Assembly (NCBI GenBank): GCA_903859705.1
Contig: CAIONQ010000024.1
Span: 44,708-108,707, forward strand
Origin: an uncultured Chthonomonas sp.
Lineage (GTDB): Bacteria; Armatimonadota; Chthonomonadetes; Chthonomonadales; Chthonomonadaceae
Length of the DNA: 64,000 bases
Direction: 5' to 3'
Positions 1 through 7,874 of the stretch are shown in pieces; the first letter of the stretch is position 1; every line of letters starts with the position of its first letter. A model generated the notes under the pieces. That model was given only the letters and a program-made list of their open reading frames with translations, was not told where the DNA came from and ran no database searches. The translations under genes and the position numbers were made by a program.

Positions 1-511
1 GCCTTTTGAAATCAATAACTGTATGCTTACAGGCGACGCCTTCATGAATGCCAGCTTAAGAATGGATGTTCCATCATCCGAGGATCTGTCCGCTGGCGAA
101 GCCCCATGTTCCATCAGCATCCGAAAAATTCGGTCCTGTCGGGCCCGCGCGTCATCACTATCTACAGCGGGAGCGATCAACAGCTCAACCAGTGGTGAGT
201 TTCCACGAGCCGGGCCCGTTTGTGCCTGCAGTTGATCAAATCCGGTGGCCTTAGGGTGCGACCGCAAACTTATAGTTGGGATTTGCGCCAGCGTTCAGGA
301 GTTGCGCTACTGTGTCTGTATCCAGCGCCTCCACGGCTTCAACAAGAAGATCTTCGTCCAGACTCGCATGTTGATCGTTGGTCACTATCAGCATAAACGT
401 GCTGAGGATCACGATTACTGCGAGGCAAGCGTACCGGCCCCAGAGCTTGCCTCGAGCGTCCTTTACAACAGGTTAGGCAGTAGATACAATTGGAGTTCGT
501 TTCATCGCCAT
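1..511 (-). pseudogene. Broken ankyrin-repeat membrane protein, cut by the window edge
   Basis: Reading the minus strand from an ATG at 511 (or 505) gives a short basic start, then an in-frame TAA at 475-473. The same frame then continues with a hydrophobic segment (LAVIVILSTFMLIV) and an ankyrin-like helix pair (VEALDTDTVAQLLNAGANPN). That frame stops at TAA 253-251. Shifting one base at the CCC immediately before this stop resumes ankyrin-like sequence (SPLVELLIAP, RIFRMLMEHGASP, ILKLAFMKAS, IQLLISKG) that runs off the left edge. The two halves fit one protein with an N-terminal membrane anchor and ankyrin repeats outside or in the cytoplasm. Two interruptions make a decayed gene most likely. 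A sequencing indel or +1 frameshifting at CCC-TAA are alternatives. No Shine-Dalgarno site precedes the ATG. Confidence 0.6.
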
Positions 512-579
512 TCAAAAGGGTAAAAATCAGCCATCATACACAGATCTACTCTTACCTCGTTCCCTCACCCTATTGTTCG

Positions 580-1770
580 CTACTTATTCAGCAAATGCGG
601 CTGTGCACCCCAGAAATCGCAAAACTCTCTCAGTGGTTTATCGGATTTTGGCCGTGTATCGCTTGTCCGCACGGCGCGAATGAGCAGGTTTTTGGGTGTA
701 TGGGCCGTTTCAATAAACTCCATTACCTGTACCTTGTAACCAGATATTTCCAGCCACTCTGCCCGAATGGCATCGGTCAATAGAGCTGTAGCTCGCTCTT
801 TTAAAACTCCATGTTTCAGCAGTGGCTGATTGACGCTGTTGTGAAGCTGCTTGTATAGCTCGTGCTGGCAGCAAGGCACAGCCAGTATAACGGCTGCCTG
901 CCACCCAACCGCCTTTTGAAGAGCATCGTCTGTGGCGGTATCACATGCATGTAGGCTCACTACCATGTCTGCCGTTTCCGCCTGAAACCCGGCGATATCT
1001 CCTACTTGAAAATCCAGGTCTTCACAAGCAAGATCTGCCGCTATACGGCTGCAATCCTCTATTACATCCTGCTTGATATCGAGGCCAGTAACCCGAACAT
1101 TTGCACCACGAATATGCTTTAGGAAATGATGCAGGGCAAAGGTTAGGTAGGACTTGCCGGAACCAAAATCTATAATTCTCAATGGCCGATCCGAGTTTGC
1201 AGTTGCTATAGTCTGGAGTGCCGGCCAAACATCATCCACCATTTCTAGAAATCTATTAATCTGGCGATACTTATCATACTTAGCCGCCACCACTTTGCCA
1301 TCGGTGGTCATCACGCCAAGCCGTATCAAAAAGTCTACAGGTTTGCCTTCTGGCAGAATACGGTGTTTAACTCTGTTATGTAAGGCTTCTTCGGCCGCAA
1401 TCGGTGCTGTGCTTTTACGAAGCGGCACAATATTTACCAGAATATCTGTGCCCTTACGCCGAAGCAGCAGATCTGCCGTTCTGGTATGGACCACGCCTTT
1501 ATTAAATGCGCTCAGCAGCAGCTCGCACAAGACCTTGCAGGCTTCCTGGTGCTCAACATTGCGGTGTACATTACGCGCTTTCTGTTGGTATGAAAGCTGT
1601 ACCAGTGCGCGTTTGCGAACAGTGACGGGCTTGAACTCAATTTTGCTGAGCCCGGGCATATCAGCCACTGCATCGCAGGCCTCCGCTGTGGGTGAGGTGA
1701 GATTTGCAGATACAAACGCCCCCTCTGTAAATGCCTGTAACAGCGCCTCTTTATCCGTATCCTGAAACAC
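580..1770 (-). CDS. SAM-dependent methyltransferase (Methyltransf_32-like)
   Basis: A protein of about 396 residues when started at GTG 1770, which follows AGAGGAGG by four bases; a longer frame to 1845 lacks a ribosome site. The C-terminal half carries the SAM-binding motif DFGSGKSYLTF (about residue 204), an acidic loop after the next strand (GLDIKQD) and a DMVVSLHACDTATD strand. A CCQHEL motif follows, as seen in the METTL25/GSTCD-like methyltransferase family (PF13679). The N-terminal half is rich in basic residues and may bind RNA. The substrate is unknown; rRNA or tRNA modification is an inference. It is divergent from lipB across about 87 bp, so the two probably have back-to-back promoters. 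Confidence 0.8.
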   Translation of the reverse strand: MFQDTDKEALLQAFTEGAFVSANLTSPTAEACDAVADMPGLSKIEFKPVTVRKRALVQLSYQQKARNVHRNVEHQEACKVLCELLLSAFNKGVVHTRTADLLLRRKGTDILVNIVPLRKSTAPIAAEEALHNRVKHRILPEGKPVDFLIRLGVMTTDGKVVAAKYDKYRQINRFLEMVDDVWPALQTIATANSDRPLRIIDFGSGKSYLTFALHHFLKHIRGANVRVTGLDIKQDVIEDCSRIAADLACEDLDFQVGDIAGFQAETADMVVSLHACDTATDDALQKAVGWQAAVILAVPCCQHELYKQLHNSVNQPLLKHGVLKERATALLTDAIRAEWLEISGYKVQVMEFIETAHTPKNLLIRAVRTSDTRPKSDKPLREFCDFWGAQPHLLNK

Positions 1771-1857
1771 GCAGCCTCCTCTGGCCCCTGGCCAGACACA
1801 GTGTACCACGCGTGCCTTGTGGTGCCTGAGGTAAACTTTGCACACGGAGATATTGAG

Positions 1858-2553
1858 ATGAATGCAGATGCACCTAAATGCTGTGTGCTTAAGATGGGAA
1901 CAGTGCCATATCAGGACGCGTGGCAGCTTCAGGATGAGCTGGCAGCTAAGCGTCTAATAGACGAGATACCAGATACCCTTTTGCTGCTGCAACACCCCCC
2001 AACCCTTACGCTGGGAAGAGGAGCAGACAGAGATAACATTGTGGCCGAGCCAACACGGCTTGCTGCAATGGGGATAACGGTTGTAGAAAGCAACCGCGGA
2101 GGTGACGTAACCTACCATGGCCCCGGGCAGGTAGTTGGTTACCCCATACTTCGGCTGGACAAGCCACCTTACAAGCAGGATTTGCACTGGTATTTGCGCA
2201 GCCTTGAAGAGACACTGATTGTTGCACTTGCAGACAGTGGCATAGAGGCGGGGCGTTTCCCTGGATACACGGGTGTTTGGACGGCACCAGGAAAGCCAGA
2301 AACCCTGAAGATTGCAGCTATCGGGATACGCACCAGCCGCTGGGTTACCCAGCACGGATTTGCGCTAAACGTTACATCAAACCTGTCTCATTTTGATTTG
2401 ATAGTTCCCTGCGGGATACATGATTACGGCGTAACCAGTGTTGAAGACTGGTACAGGCGTATTGGTGCGCGGCATACAGCAAATATAGAAGTGATGCAGG
2501 GCCGAATTGTTGCTGCCTTTGAGCAAGTGTTTGGTGTGCGGTGTGAGGAATGA
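1858..2553 (+). CDS. lipB: Octanoyl-[acyl-carrier-protein]:protein N-octanoyltransferase
   Basis: LipB moves octanoate from acyl carrier protein to a lysine of lipoyl domains, the first step of de novo lipoate attachment. The 231-residue length is normal. The family signature RGGDVTYHGPGQ lies at residues 80-91. The catalytic pair is visible as Lys151 (KIAAIGI) and Cys185 (VPCGI), and the HGFALNV strand is present. I start at ATG 1858, preceded by GGAG; an upstream GTG at 1801 would add 19 unrelated residues. No lipA lies in the window, so the sulfur-insertion step must be encoded elsewhere. Downstream is a promoter for rpmB, so lipB is probably monocistronic. Confidence 0.95.
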   Translation: MNADAPKCCVLKMGTVPYQDAWQLQDELAAKRLIDEIPDTLLLLQHPPTLTLGRGADRDNIVAEPTRLAAMGITVVESNRGGDVTYHGPGQVVGYPILRLDKPPYKQDLHWYLRSLEETLIVALADSGIEAGRFPGYTGVWTAPGKPETLKIAAIGIRTSRWVTQHGFALNVTSNLSHFDLIVPCGIHDYGVTSVEDWYRRIGARHTANIEVMQGRIVAAFEQVFGVRCEE

Positions 2554-2615
2554 GCTCAGCAGGTGAATCTATTCGGGCAAATCACGCATGGTTGATCCGC
2601 GGGTATGCCTGCCGC

Positions 2616-2644
2616 TTGACATCGCATGGCAGTCGGGGTATATT
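2616..2644 (+). promoter_or_regulatory. Sigma-70-type promoter of rpmB
   Basis: TTGACA at 2616-2621 and TATATT at 2639-2644 are separated by exactly 17 bp. The predicted transcript would start near 2651 and leave a leader of about 115 nt before rpmB. No known r-protein leader structure was recognised in it. Confidence 0.7.
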
Positions 2645-2768
2645 AACCGGGCGTTCGGATCAGGGCGCTATGCCTGTGCATTAAAACCTGTTCCGACAAT
2701 TATTTTCAGGACATATCCGGGGTGACGGCTACGCCGCTCCTCCAGGCATATTCTTAAGGAGACGGCAC

Positions 2769-3047
2769 ATGTCGCGAATCTGTCAGGTGTCTGGTGTGGG
2801 TCCCCTCAAGGGCCACCGCCGTCGGCACCCTCATAGCGGCGCATGGAACCTGCGCGCACCAAAGAAGAACCACACCTTCCTGCCGAACCTGCAGACCGTA
2901 ACGGTTAACACGCCGGAGGGCAAGGTTCGACTTAAGGTTACTACCAGTGTGATGACTTCTGAGAAGTTCCAGGACTATCTCACCGGCACCCGTCCTCTTC
3001 CCAAGGACCTGTGCAAGAAGTCTCGCCACCACCTGAAGAAGAAGTAA
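2769..3047 (+). CDS. rpmB: 50S ribosomal protein L28
   Basis: L28 is a small basic protein of the large ribosomal subunit. The start MSRICQVSGVGPLKGHRR and the segment KKNHTFLPNLQTVTV are typical of the family. At 92 residues it is slightly long; many L28 proteins have 62-80. Only one cysteine remains in the N-terminal ribbon, so this is the cysteine-free (zinc-independent) form. AAGGAG six bases before ATG supports the start. It stands alone, between its own promoter and a strong terminator, away from the usual rpmB-rpmG pairing. Confidence 0.95.
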   Translation: MSRICQVSGVGPLKGHRRRHPHSGAWNLRAPKKNHTFLPNLQTVTVNTPEGKVRLKVTTSVMTSEKFQDYLTGTRPLPKDLCKKSRHHLKKK

Positions 3048-3071
3048 TTCTGTTTCTTCAGTAATAGAATT

Positions 3072-3110
3072 AAGAGGCCGTGAAGCTTAGCTTCACGGCC
3101 TCTTCTTTTT
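3072..3110 (+). terminator. Rho-independent terminator after rpmB
   Basis: A perfect 15-bp stem (AAGAGGCCGTGAAGC at 3072-3086, partner at 3090-3104) with a TTA loop is followed by CTTTTT. It lies between convergent genes and may also slow transcription of the minus-strand gene ending at 3129. Confidence 0.92.
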
Positions 3111-3128
3111 CATACTTGCTTGTAGACA

Positions 3129-3425
3129 CTACTCGGTGAATTGCATAAAGGCTTTTGCAGCCTCCACGAGTTCGCGCATTGAAGGCTCTATCAAAACCTG
3201 AGTTTGGGCACCGGAACCTTGAAGCACGGCTACCGGCACCCGACAGTTGCCATTCGCAACAGCGCGAACAGCGTCTTTGCCCCCAGGTTCGGTATCAATA
3301 TCCACCTCAACAAAGGGTATGCCGGCTCGCTTTAGAGCATTGCGCGCCAGTACAGAATCCAAACACCAATCTGCCATATACAGTATCACTACAAATTCGG
3401 CAGATGGTGTTCCTGCGTTCGCCAT
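3129..3425 (-). CDS. Glutaredoxin-like protein with a single active-site cysteine
   Basis: A 98-residue thioredoxin-fold protein. The first strand and helix read VVILYMADWCLDSVLARNALKRAG, followed by VEVDIDTEP and the cis-proline loop CRVPV, the order seen in glutaredoxins and mycoredoxins. The active site is CLDS rather than CxxC, so the second cysteine is missing and chemistry would be monothiol or absent. It starts 9 bp after the membrane zinc-ribbon gene on the same strand and is probably co-transcribed with it. Cytoplasmic, as no signal peptide is visible. Physiological partner unknown. Confidence 0.78.
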   Translation of the reverse strand: MANAGTPSAEFVVILYMADWCLDSVLARNALKRAGIPFVEVDIDTEPGGKDAVRAVANGNCRVPVAVLQGSGAQTQVLIEPSMRELVEAAKAFMQFTE

Positions 3426-3434
3426 TCTGATAGC

Positions 3435-4223
3435 CTATCCGTGGCTGGAGCTGGAAGGCGTCCCTGCATCGCTCGGGCGAACCGATACGGTGGCTCCAAG
3501 TTCTTCAAACTGCCTGCGTAATGCCTCCGCCTTTCTCAGCGGTTCGCCCCAGGCGATTGGGATGGGTGCCGTTTCACTTGCACTCGCAAGGATTTTGCGT
3601 GCATCCACGAGGTTCACTGTCATGATGTTCTGGATCTTCATGGCAGTGGCATTTTCGTGCCGTCGATCGAAAGCAACCAGCAGAACATCGTACTGATGCT
3701 GCATTGCCTCATTCTGTGCATTAGATGCCACAGCCACCTTTTGCGTGATATCAGTAGACAGCTTTAGTGGCCGGTTACACCTATCGCAAACGTACCTCTG
3801 AATGTTCATTGGCACACGGTGTTCTGTGCGGCACGCCTGGCATATAATGGTGCGCACCATTACCATGCTTCCATCTTCAAAGTGAATGGTTCGGGCACAT
3901 AGCTCGCAATCGAAATCCGCAGTAGGCGTACCAAAAAAGTAGTTTGTGCCATCACAGAACGGGCACTTAAACGGCGTAGTGGGTTTTGCATCCACATGCT
4001 GGGCTTGAAACATAGCTACCGCAACTATTGCTGCACCAAGGATGAGCCCTAACACAGCAATTAACTTGAACGTATGCACAAGATTTGCCGGAAGGACCAC
4101 CTTGCCGAAATAGATAACGAGCCCGGACACCGCCATGATGCCAATGCCCCAGACAGAGGACCCGATTGAGTCGGTCCACGTCCGCTCCTTAACATCCTCG
4201 ACCTTGACCGCCTTGTTCGACAT
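3435..4223 (-). CDS. Membrane zinc-ribbon protein with L7/L12-like C-terminal domain
   Basis: A protein of about 262 residues, started at ATG 4223 because GGGGAGG lies eight bases upstream; a longer start at 4244 lacks such a site. Two hydrophobic helices (about residues 20-75) are followed by four CxxC pairs (CPFC, CELC, CQAC, CDRC), which look like two tandem zinc ribbons. The last about 75 residues (DVLLVAF...MKIQNIM...AEALRRQFEELGATVSVR) match the pattern of the ribosomal L7/L12 C-terminal domain, including the AExLxxxxEExGAxVxV end. That domain binds translation factors on the ribosome; its role on a membrane protein is unknown. A consensus promoter lies directly upstream and the glutaredoxin-like gene downstream. 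Confidence 0.7.
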   Translation of the reverse strand: MSNKAVKVEDVKERTWTDSIGSSVWGIGIMAVSGLVIYFGKVVLPANLVHTFKLIAVLGLILGAAIVAVAMFQAQHVDAKPTTPFKCPFCDGTNYFFGTPTADFDCELCARTIHFEDGSMVMVRTIICQACRTEHRVPMNIQRYVCDRCNRPLKLSTDITQKVAVASNAQNEAMQHQYDVLLVAFDRRHENATAMKIQNIMTVNLVDARKILASASETAPIPIAWGEPLRKAEALRRQFEELGATVSVRPSDAGTPSSSSHG

Positions 4224-4283
4224 TCCCAAATCCTCCCCAGCCATCCAATCACAGTGCGCTCAAAGCACACCGTCCCACTGTTA

Positions 4284-4312
4284 AGTATAGTGATGGAGGT
4301 ATCCCGTGTCAA
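4284..4312 (-). promoter_or_regulatory. Sigma-70-type promoter of the zinc-ribbon/L7L12-like gene
   Basis: On the minus strand TTGACA (4312-4307) and TATACT (4289-4284) are 17 bp apart. The spacer end and -10 (ACCTCCATCACTATACTT) are nearly repeated at the promoter at 29279-29308. Confidence 0.75.
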
Positions 4313-4550
4313 GCCATTGAGGCTCTGCTGGCATCAATTAGTGTTCTTTAAGTGCAGTGATCACACCCTGCCTGCGATGCCCGCCACAGGTTGCCTGTTA
4401 ACATCGTTACATGAAGGCGAAATAGCGCGGGCACTCATACCATTTTCATCTTTTAAAACCATCCATATCCATACCAATCGCTGCACCAGGGCACCACACA
4501 ACGAAGCTGAGCCAGTGCAACGCATGGATTTTCGGAGGGAGGATAAAGAG

Positions 4551-5213
4551 ATGAATAACTGGATGTACGATTGCAGGAGAGCGTTTAGTGGCCGAATCCT
4601 TACCCGCCGAGAAACATTACTTACGGCGGGGCGTGCTGGCCTCAGTGCGGCTGCGCTCGGCCTTTCTGCAGTTAATGCGCGGGCACTGCCCCACGTGCTG
4701 CATGTTACGGGACAACCGGAAATTTATGATGGTACCTATTGCATGCAGATGGATAATCAAGTTGCTCCCGATGTTGCTGCTTCCGTACCAGGTGATGCTG
4801 TTGCAGTAGAAGTATCGGTACAGGTTGATGCTCTGGACAGTGGACGGCTTATACCTCTTGCAAATGCTCAGGTTGAACTTACCGAGATTCAGATATCAAC
4901 AGCACAAGATCAGGGCAATACGCCCGAGAACCTGAGATGCTGGGCCGCTACGAATACAACCGGAAGGACACGTATCGCGGTATTTGCACCAGACAACGGG
5001 AGAGATTTTGCGATACAGGCGACTTTAAGAGTGCGCCACTACAAGCTGGCAGAGAACCGCACAATGGAGTTTAGTGCCCCAGTAGCCTTTACTGGCTCCG
5101 AATTCCATCTCGAATCTGCTGGTTTTGATGGAAGGCTGGCAGCACGCATTTCGCGCACAGAGCATGGCTATGTATGCTCCGCACGCATAACACTGGTACC
5201 TTTCAGTAGTTAG
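4551..5213 (+). CDS. Tat-exported protein of unknown function
   Basis: A 220-residue protein started at ATG 4551, which follows a long GGAGGGAGGATAAAG purine stretch. Residues about 15-45 are a twin-arginine export signal (LTRRETLLTAGRAGLSAAALG, cleavage probably after ARA). The mature part is predicted beta-rich (VAVEVSVQVDA, VELTEIQI, RTRIAVFAPD, FAIQATLRVRH) and has an Ig-like or transthyretin-like feel, with a Gly-Arg-Thr turn. That pattern also occurs in intradiol-dioxygenase-like folds, but I see no iron-binding Tyr/His set. I do not recognise the family. Tat export suggests folding or cofactor binding before secretion. Confidence 0.6.
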   Translation: MNNWMYDCRRAFSGRILTRRETLLTAGRAGLSAAALGLSAVNARALPHVLHVTGQPEIYDGTYCMQMDNQVAPDVAASVPGDAVAVEVSVQVDALDSGRLIPLANAQVELTEIQISTAQDQGNTPENLRCWAATNTTGRTRIAVFAPDNGRDFAIQATLRVRHYKLAENRTMEFSAPVAFTGSEFHLESAGFDGRLAARISRTEHGYVCSARITLVPFSS

Positions 5214-5260
5214 CGTGCGTAAATCATATTGCGCCATCCGCAATTCGGCGGATTCTGGGC

Positions 5261-5289
5261 TTGCATCATCAATACACGCGTGATATAAT
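5261..5289 (+). promoter_or_regulatory. Sigma-70-type promoter of the CxxC metal-binding protein
   Basis: TTGCAT (5261-5266) and TATAAT (5284-5289) are separated by 17 bp. Predicted start near 5296 leaves a leader of about 110 nt before ATG 5409. Confidence 0.65.
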
Positions 5290-5408
5290 TGGGCAGAGAT
5301 TGCCTTTCGCGTCGGCGAGACTATCGTCGGCTCGAGCGTGCGTCACCAATGTCCAGTTATGGACGTGATATGAAGCCCAATGCTTCGTGCCCAGTGGAGA
5401 TAGTTACG

Positions 5409-5672
5409 ATGAATAAGATGATCGTTCGCAGCGCCGCGGTTCTCGCCCTTGCCTCTATGGTACTTCCCGCCTTCGCACAGAAGAAGGACGACAAGAAGCC
5501 GGCCGAAAACACATGCCCGGCATGCAAGATGGCCATGACTCCGAAGAAGACCGCGAAGACCACCGTGGCTGTCCAGCTGAAAAAGGGCGGCAAGGTATTC
5601 TTCTGTTGCGACCATTGTAAGATGGATCCGAAGATCCTTGTCAAGTCCAAGAGCTCCGACACCAAGATGTAG
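5409..5672 (+). CDS. Small exported metal-binding protein (YHS/TRASH-like)
   Basis: An 87-residue protein started at ATG 5409 with GGAGA eight bases upstream. Residues 1-23 are a signal peptide ending ALPAFA-like (VLPAFAQ). The mature part is lysine-rich and holds CPACKMAM near residue 36 and FCCDHCKMDP near residue 68. This C-x2-C ... C-C-x2-C spacing and the FFCCDHC motif resemble YHS/TRASH domains that bind copper or other soft metals. It acts outside the cytoplasm. It has its own promoter and terminator. Metal identity is not shown by the sequence. Confidence 0.65.
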   Translation: MNKMIVRSAAVLALASMVLPAFAQKKDDKKPAENTCPACKMAMTPKKTAKTTVAVQLKKGGKVFFCCDHCKMDPKILVKSKSSDTKM

Positions 5673-5737
5673 TTAGCCTGAATGCGCAGCGATTAAATTC
5701 CAGCGCAATTCAAGAAACTGCTATTATATAAACAATT

Positions 5738-5774
5738 CGGATCGCCCCGCCATAAGGTGGGGCGATCCGTTTTT
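5738..5774 (+). terminator. Rho-independent terminator
   Basis: Stem CGGATCGCCCC (5738-5748) pairs with GGGGCGATCCG (5759-5769), followed by TTTTT. It ends the metal-binding gene and lies only 12 bp before the next start codon, so it could also affect read-through into the GxGYxYP gene. Confidence 0.88.
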
Positions 5775-5786
5775 GAGCCTGTTAAT

Positions 5787-7874
5787 ATGCCTGTTACCAC
5801 AAAATTTACGATAGCTCTGAAATGCGCGATGCTGCTGGCATTGTGCGGTTGTATTTGTTTGCTACCGGCTGTTAGGGCTCATTCCCAACAGGCGACGGAG
5901 GTTGGGTTCCGCCCAATGGATCCCGACGAGGAGCCTTACATATTTCGGGAACTTGGCTCGCAAGAAATTCCATCAGAGCATGCAAGGTTTCAGGATGGGC
6001 ACTCGTTCATAACCTATCGGTTTCATTTTGTGCCGGGCACTGCGGTTTCCGTAGTTCTGCAAATCTCCAACCAGTATCTAGTAGAGGCATCTGCAGATGG
6101 TGAGAGTTTTACAGCACTTGCCCGATCGGACAAAAAGAACGGCCCGCCGGAGATTGCCCGGCTGGATGCCACCAGTTTCAACCCAACCGGTGGGTCTGGC
6201 CTCGTATATTTACGTATAGGGGATTCTGCACCTGCCGATGGATGGGGCGGCAAGATATGGCATGTATCGGTTAGCGGAACGATGCTGCCTGTTAGCAACA
6301 GGCAAGTACATGATGTAGTGCCGAAGTACCCACCTGCCTCAGAGCGCTTGTTCCCCACCCTGCCATCCCCGGCGCGCCGGCTGTTTCATTTCCCCGCAAA
6401 GGGCGCATCTGCTGAGGAAATGATCCTGTTCCGAACCCTGCAGGGCCTTGTTAACCGCGAGCGCAACTGCCTGGTAGTGGCAGATACCTGGAAGATGCTG
6501 CCGGCACTGCAGCACAGGGTGTGGATTAGTGGTGTAACCGAAATAATGGATGCACACGCCCTATTTACGCAGTTTCCAAAGCGTGACACAATTGTATACG
6601 ACCCAGATTTGTACGGATCTGAAAACCTTGCTGTAATGATAGGTGCTCAGAAAGGGCTTGTGGTTGCCCACCCATCTTTGATTGAAAAGTACAGACTGCG
6701 GGTAAAAGAGGATCTGCGTGGCAGGTGGAAGACGACCCTGGAGGGTTACCAGGATGTTTACAAAACGTACTACGGCCGGTTTAACGACAGGGTTCTGGTA
6801 CTTGCGGCTCCCGGCAAACGGAGCGGCCTTTACGATTATGCTGTGGCCATGCGTGCATTCACTTTCTGGATAACGGGCGGCACCGATGCAGATAAGAAAG
6901 GCGCAGACAGGTGGGCAGAAGAGGCCTGGTTTGAGAAGTTGCTTACGAGGGAGTACGCAGTTAACATCCCTATTCTGGGGTACCCACAGGTAGAGCCTGA
7001 AGATGGCATTGGTGAAAACAGGGGCGTTGCTCTGTTTTCCCGCTGCGCAAAGTTCCTGATACCGGCAGATCACATGACGAGCGTGTCTGTATTCTCAGCC
7101 TATCCGGCTCAGAAAGGTGCGGTTCACATCCCCGCCCCGGCACCCGTCACGCTGGATACACACCGTGCTTACGCAGCGATGGTGCTTTCTGATGGCGATA
7201 ATCTGTGTTTGTGGAACGGCCCTACCGCCTTTATGTTTGAGTATATGAACGCCATGCGCGAGCCCCGTTCATTCCCTGTTTCGTTTACTATGGGCCCATC
7301 TATTGTGGACCTGAACCCGCTTGCTGCCAGCATAATTGATGCGAATTTGCCGGCAGGAGATACCATTGGTTGCGCCGTTTCTGGCGTAGGCTATATGGTA
7401 ATGCGCAAGTATGCCGCCAACTATGGCAAACAGCGCGATGAAGTTGTTGGGGCATTTCTAGACCTGACATCGCGCTACATGAAACATGCAGGCGAGCGGT
7501 GGAGCTGGATTATGGATTATGGTGGCCCGGGCAGTGAACGCCTGCAGCAGTATAAGCGACTGAAAAACACGGCTGCCTTAATGGGTGGGTATGGCCAGGA
7601 AACTACCAACCCACAGGAAACGGCAGAAGATGTGGGCAGCGCAGTTGCGTTTCATTCTGTTAGCCGGATGGTAGAAGGTAAAGATGTGCTGGAGGATGTG
7701 CAAAAGGTGTTGAACACGGGTACGCGCCCGTTGTTCTTACATGTGTTTATTGGCAACTGGGGCATTAATCCCCGGCAGTTTAAACAGCTGGCAGAGGCCC
7801 TACAGGCAGCTGGCGTTACAATTGTTACGCCAGAGACACTGGCAGACCTGTACCATCAATCTAAAACTCAGTGA
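5787..7874 (+). CDS. GxGYxYP-family secreted protein, putative glycoside hydrolase
   Basis: A protein of about 695 residues with a signal peptide (LKCAMLLALCGCICLLPAVRA). Start at ATG 5787 is chosen because it places this signal at the N-terminus; no good ribosome site is visible. After a beta-rich N-terminal domain of about 190 residues comes a large domain containing MVLSDGDNLCLWNG, SFTMGPSIVDLNP and CAVSGVGYMVMRKY. These match the pattern of the GxGYxYP putative glycoside hydrolase family, whose activity is largely inferred. The C-terminus (FLHVFIGNWG, VTIVTPETLADLY) also fits. It converges with and overlaps by 7 bp a secreted TIM-barrel-like gene. A carbohydrate-processing role is inference. 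Confidence 0.72.
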   Translation: MPVTTKFTIALKCAMLLALCGCICLLPAVRAHSQQATEVGFRPMDPDEEPYIFRELGSQEIPSEHARFQDGHSFITYRFHFVPGTAVSVVLQISNQYLVEASADGESFTALARSDKKNGPPEIARLDATSFNPTGGSGLVYLRIGDSAPADGWGGKIWHVSVSGTMLPVSNRQVHDVVPKYPPASERLFPTLPSPARRLFHFPAKGASAEEMILFRTLQGLVNRERNCLVVADTWKMLPALQHRVWISGVTEIMDAHALFTQFPKRDTIVYDPDLYGSENLAVMIGAQKGLVVAHPSLIEKYRLRVKEDLRGRWKTTLEGYQDVYKTYYGRFNDRVLVLAAPGKRSGLYDYAVAMRAFTFWITGGTDADKKGADRWAEEAWFEKLLTREYAVNIPILGYPQVEPEDGIGENRGVALFSRCAKFLIPADHMTSVSVFSAYPAQKGAVHIPAPAPVTLDTHRAYAAMVLSDGDNLCLWNGPTAFMFEYMNAMREPRSFPVSFTMGPSIVDLNPLAASIIDANLPAGDTIGCAVSGVGYMVMRKYAANYGKQRDEVVGAFLDLTSRYMKHAGERWSWIMDYGGPGSERLQQYKRLKNTAALMGGYGQETTNPQETAEDVGSAVAFHSVSRMVEGKDVLEDVQKVLNTGTRPLFLHVFIGNWGINPRQFKQLAEALQAAGVTIVTPETLADLYHQSKTQ

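Noticed and set aside
1154..1765. Plus-strand open frame of 203 codons
   Set aside because: Antisense to the methyltransferase, whose SAM and CCQHE motifs fix the coding strand.
1770..1845. N-terminal extension of the methyltransferase to GTG 1845
   Set aside because: No ribosome site at 1845, and it would overlap the lipB leader; GTG 1770 has AGAGGAGG upstream.
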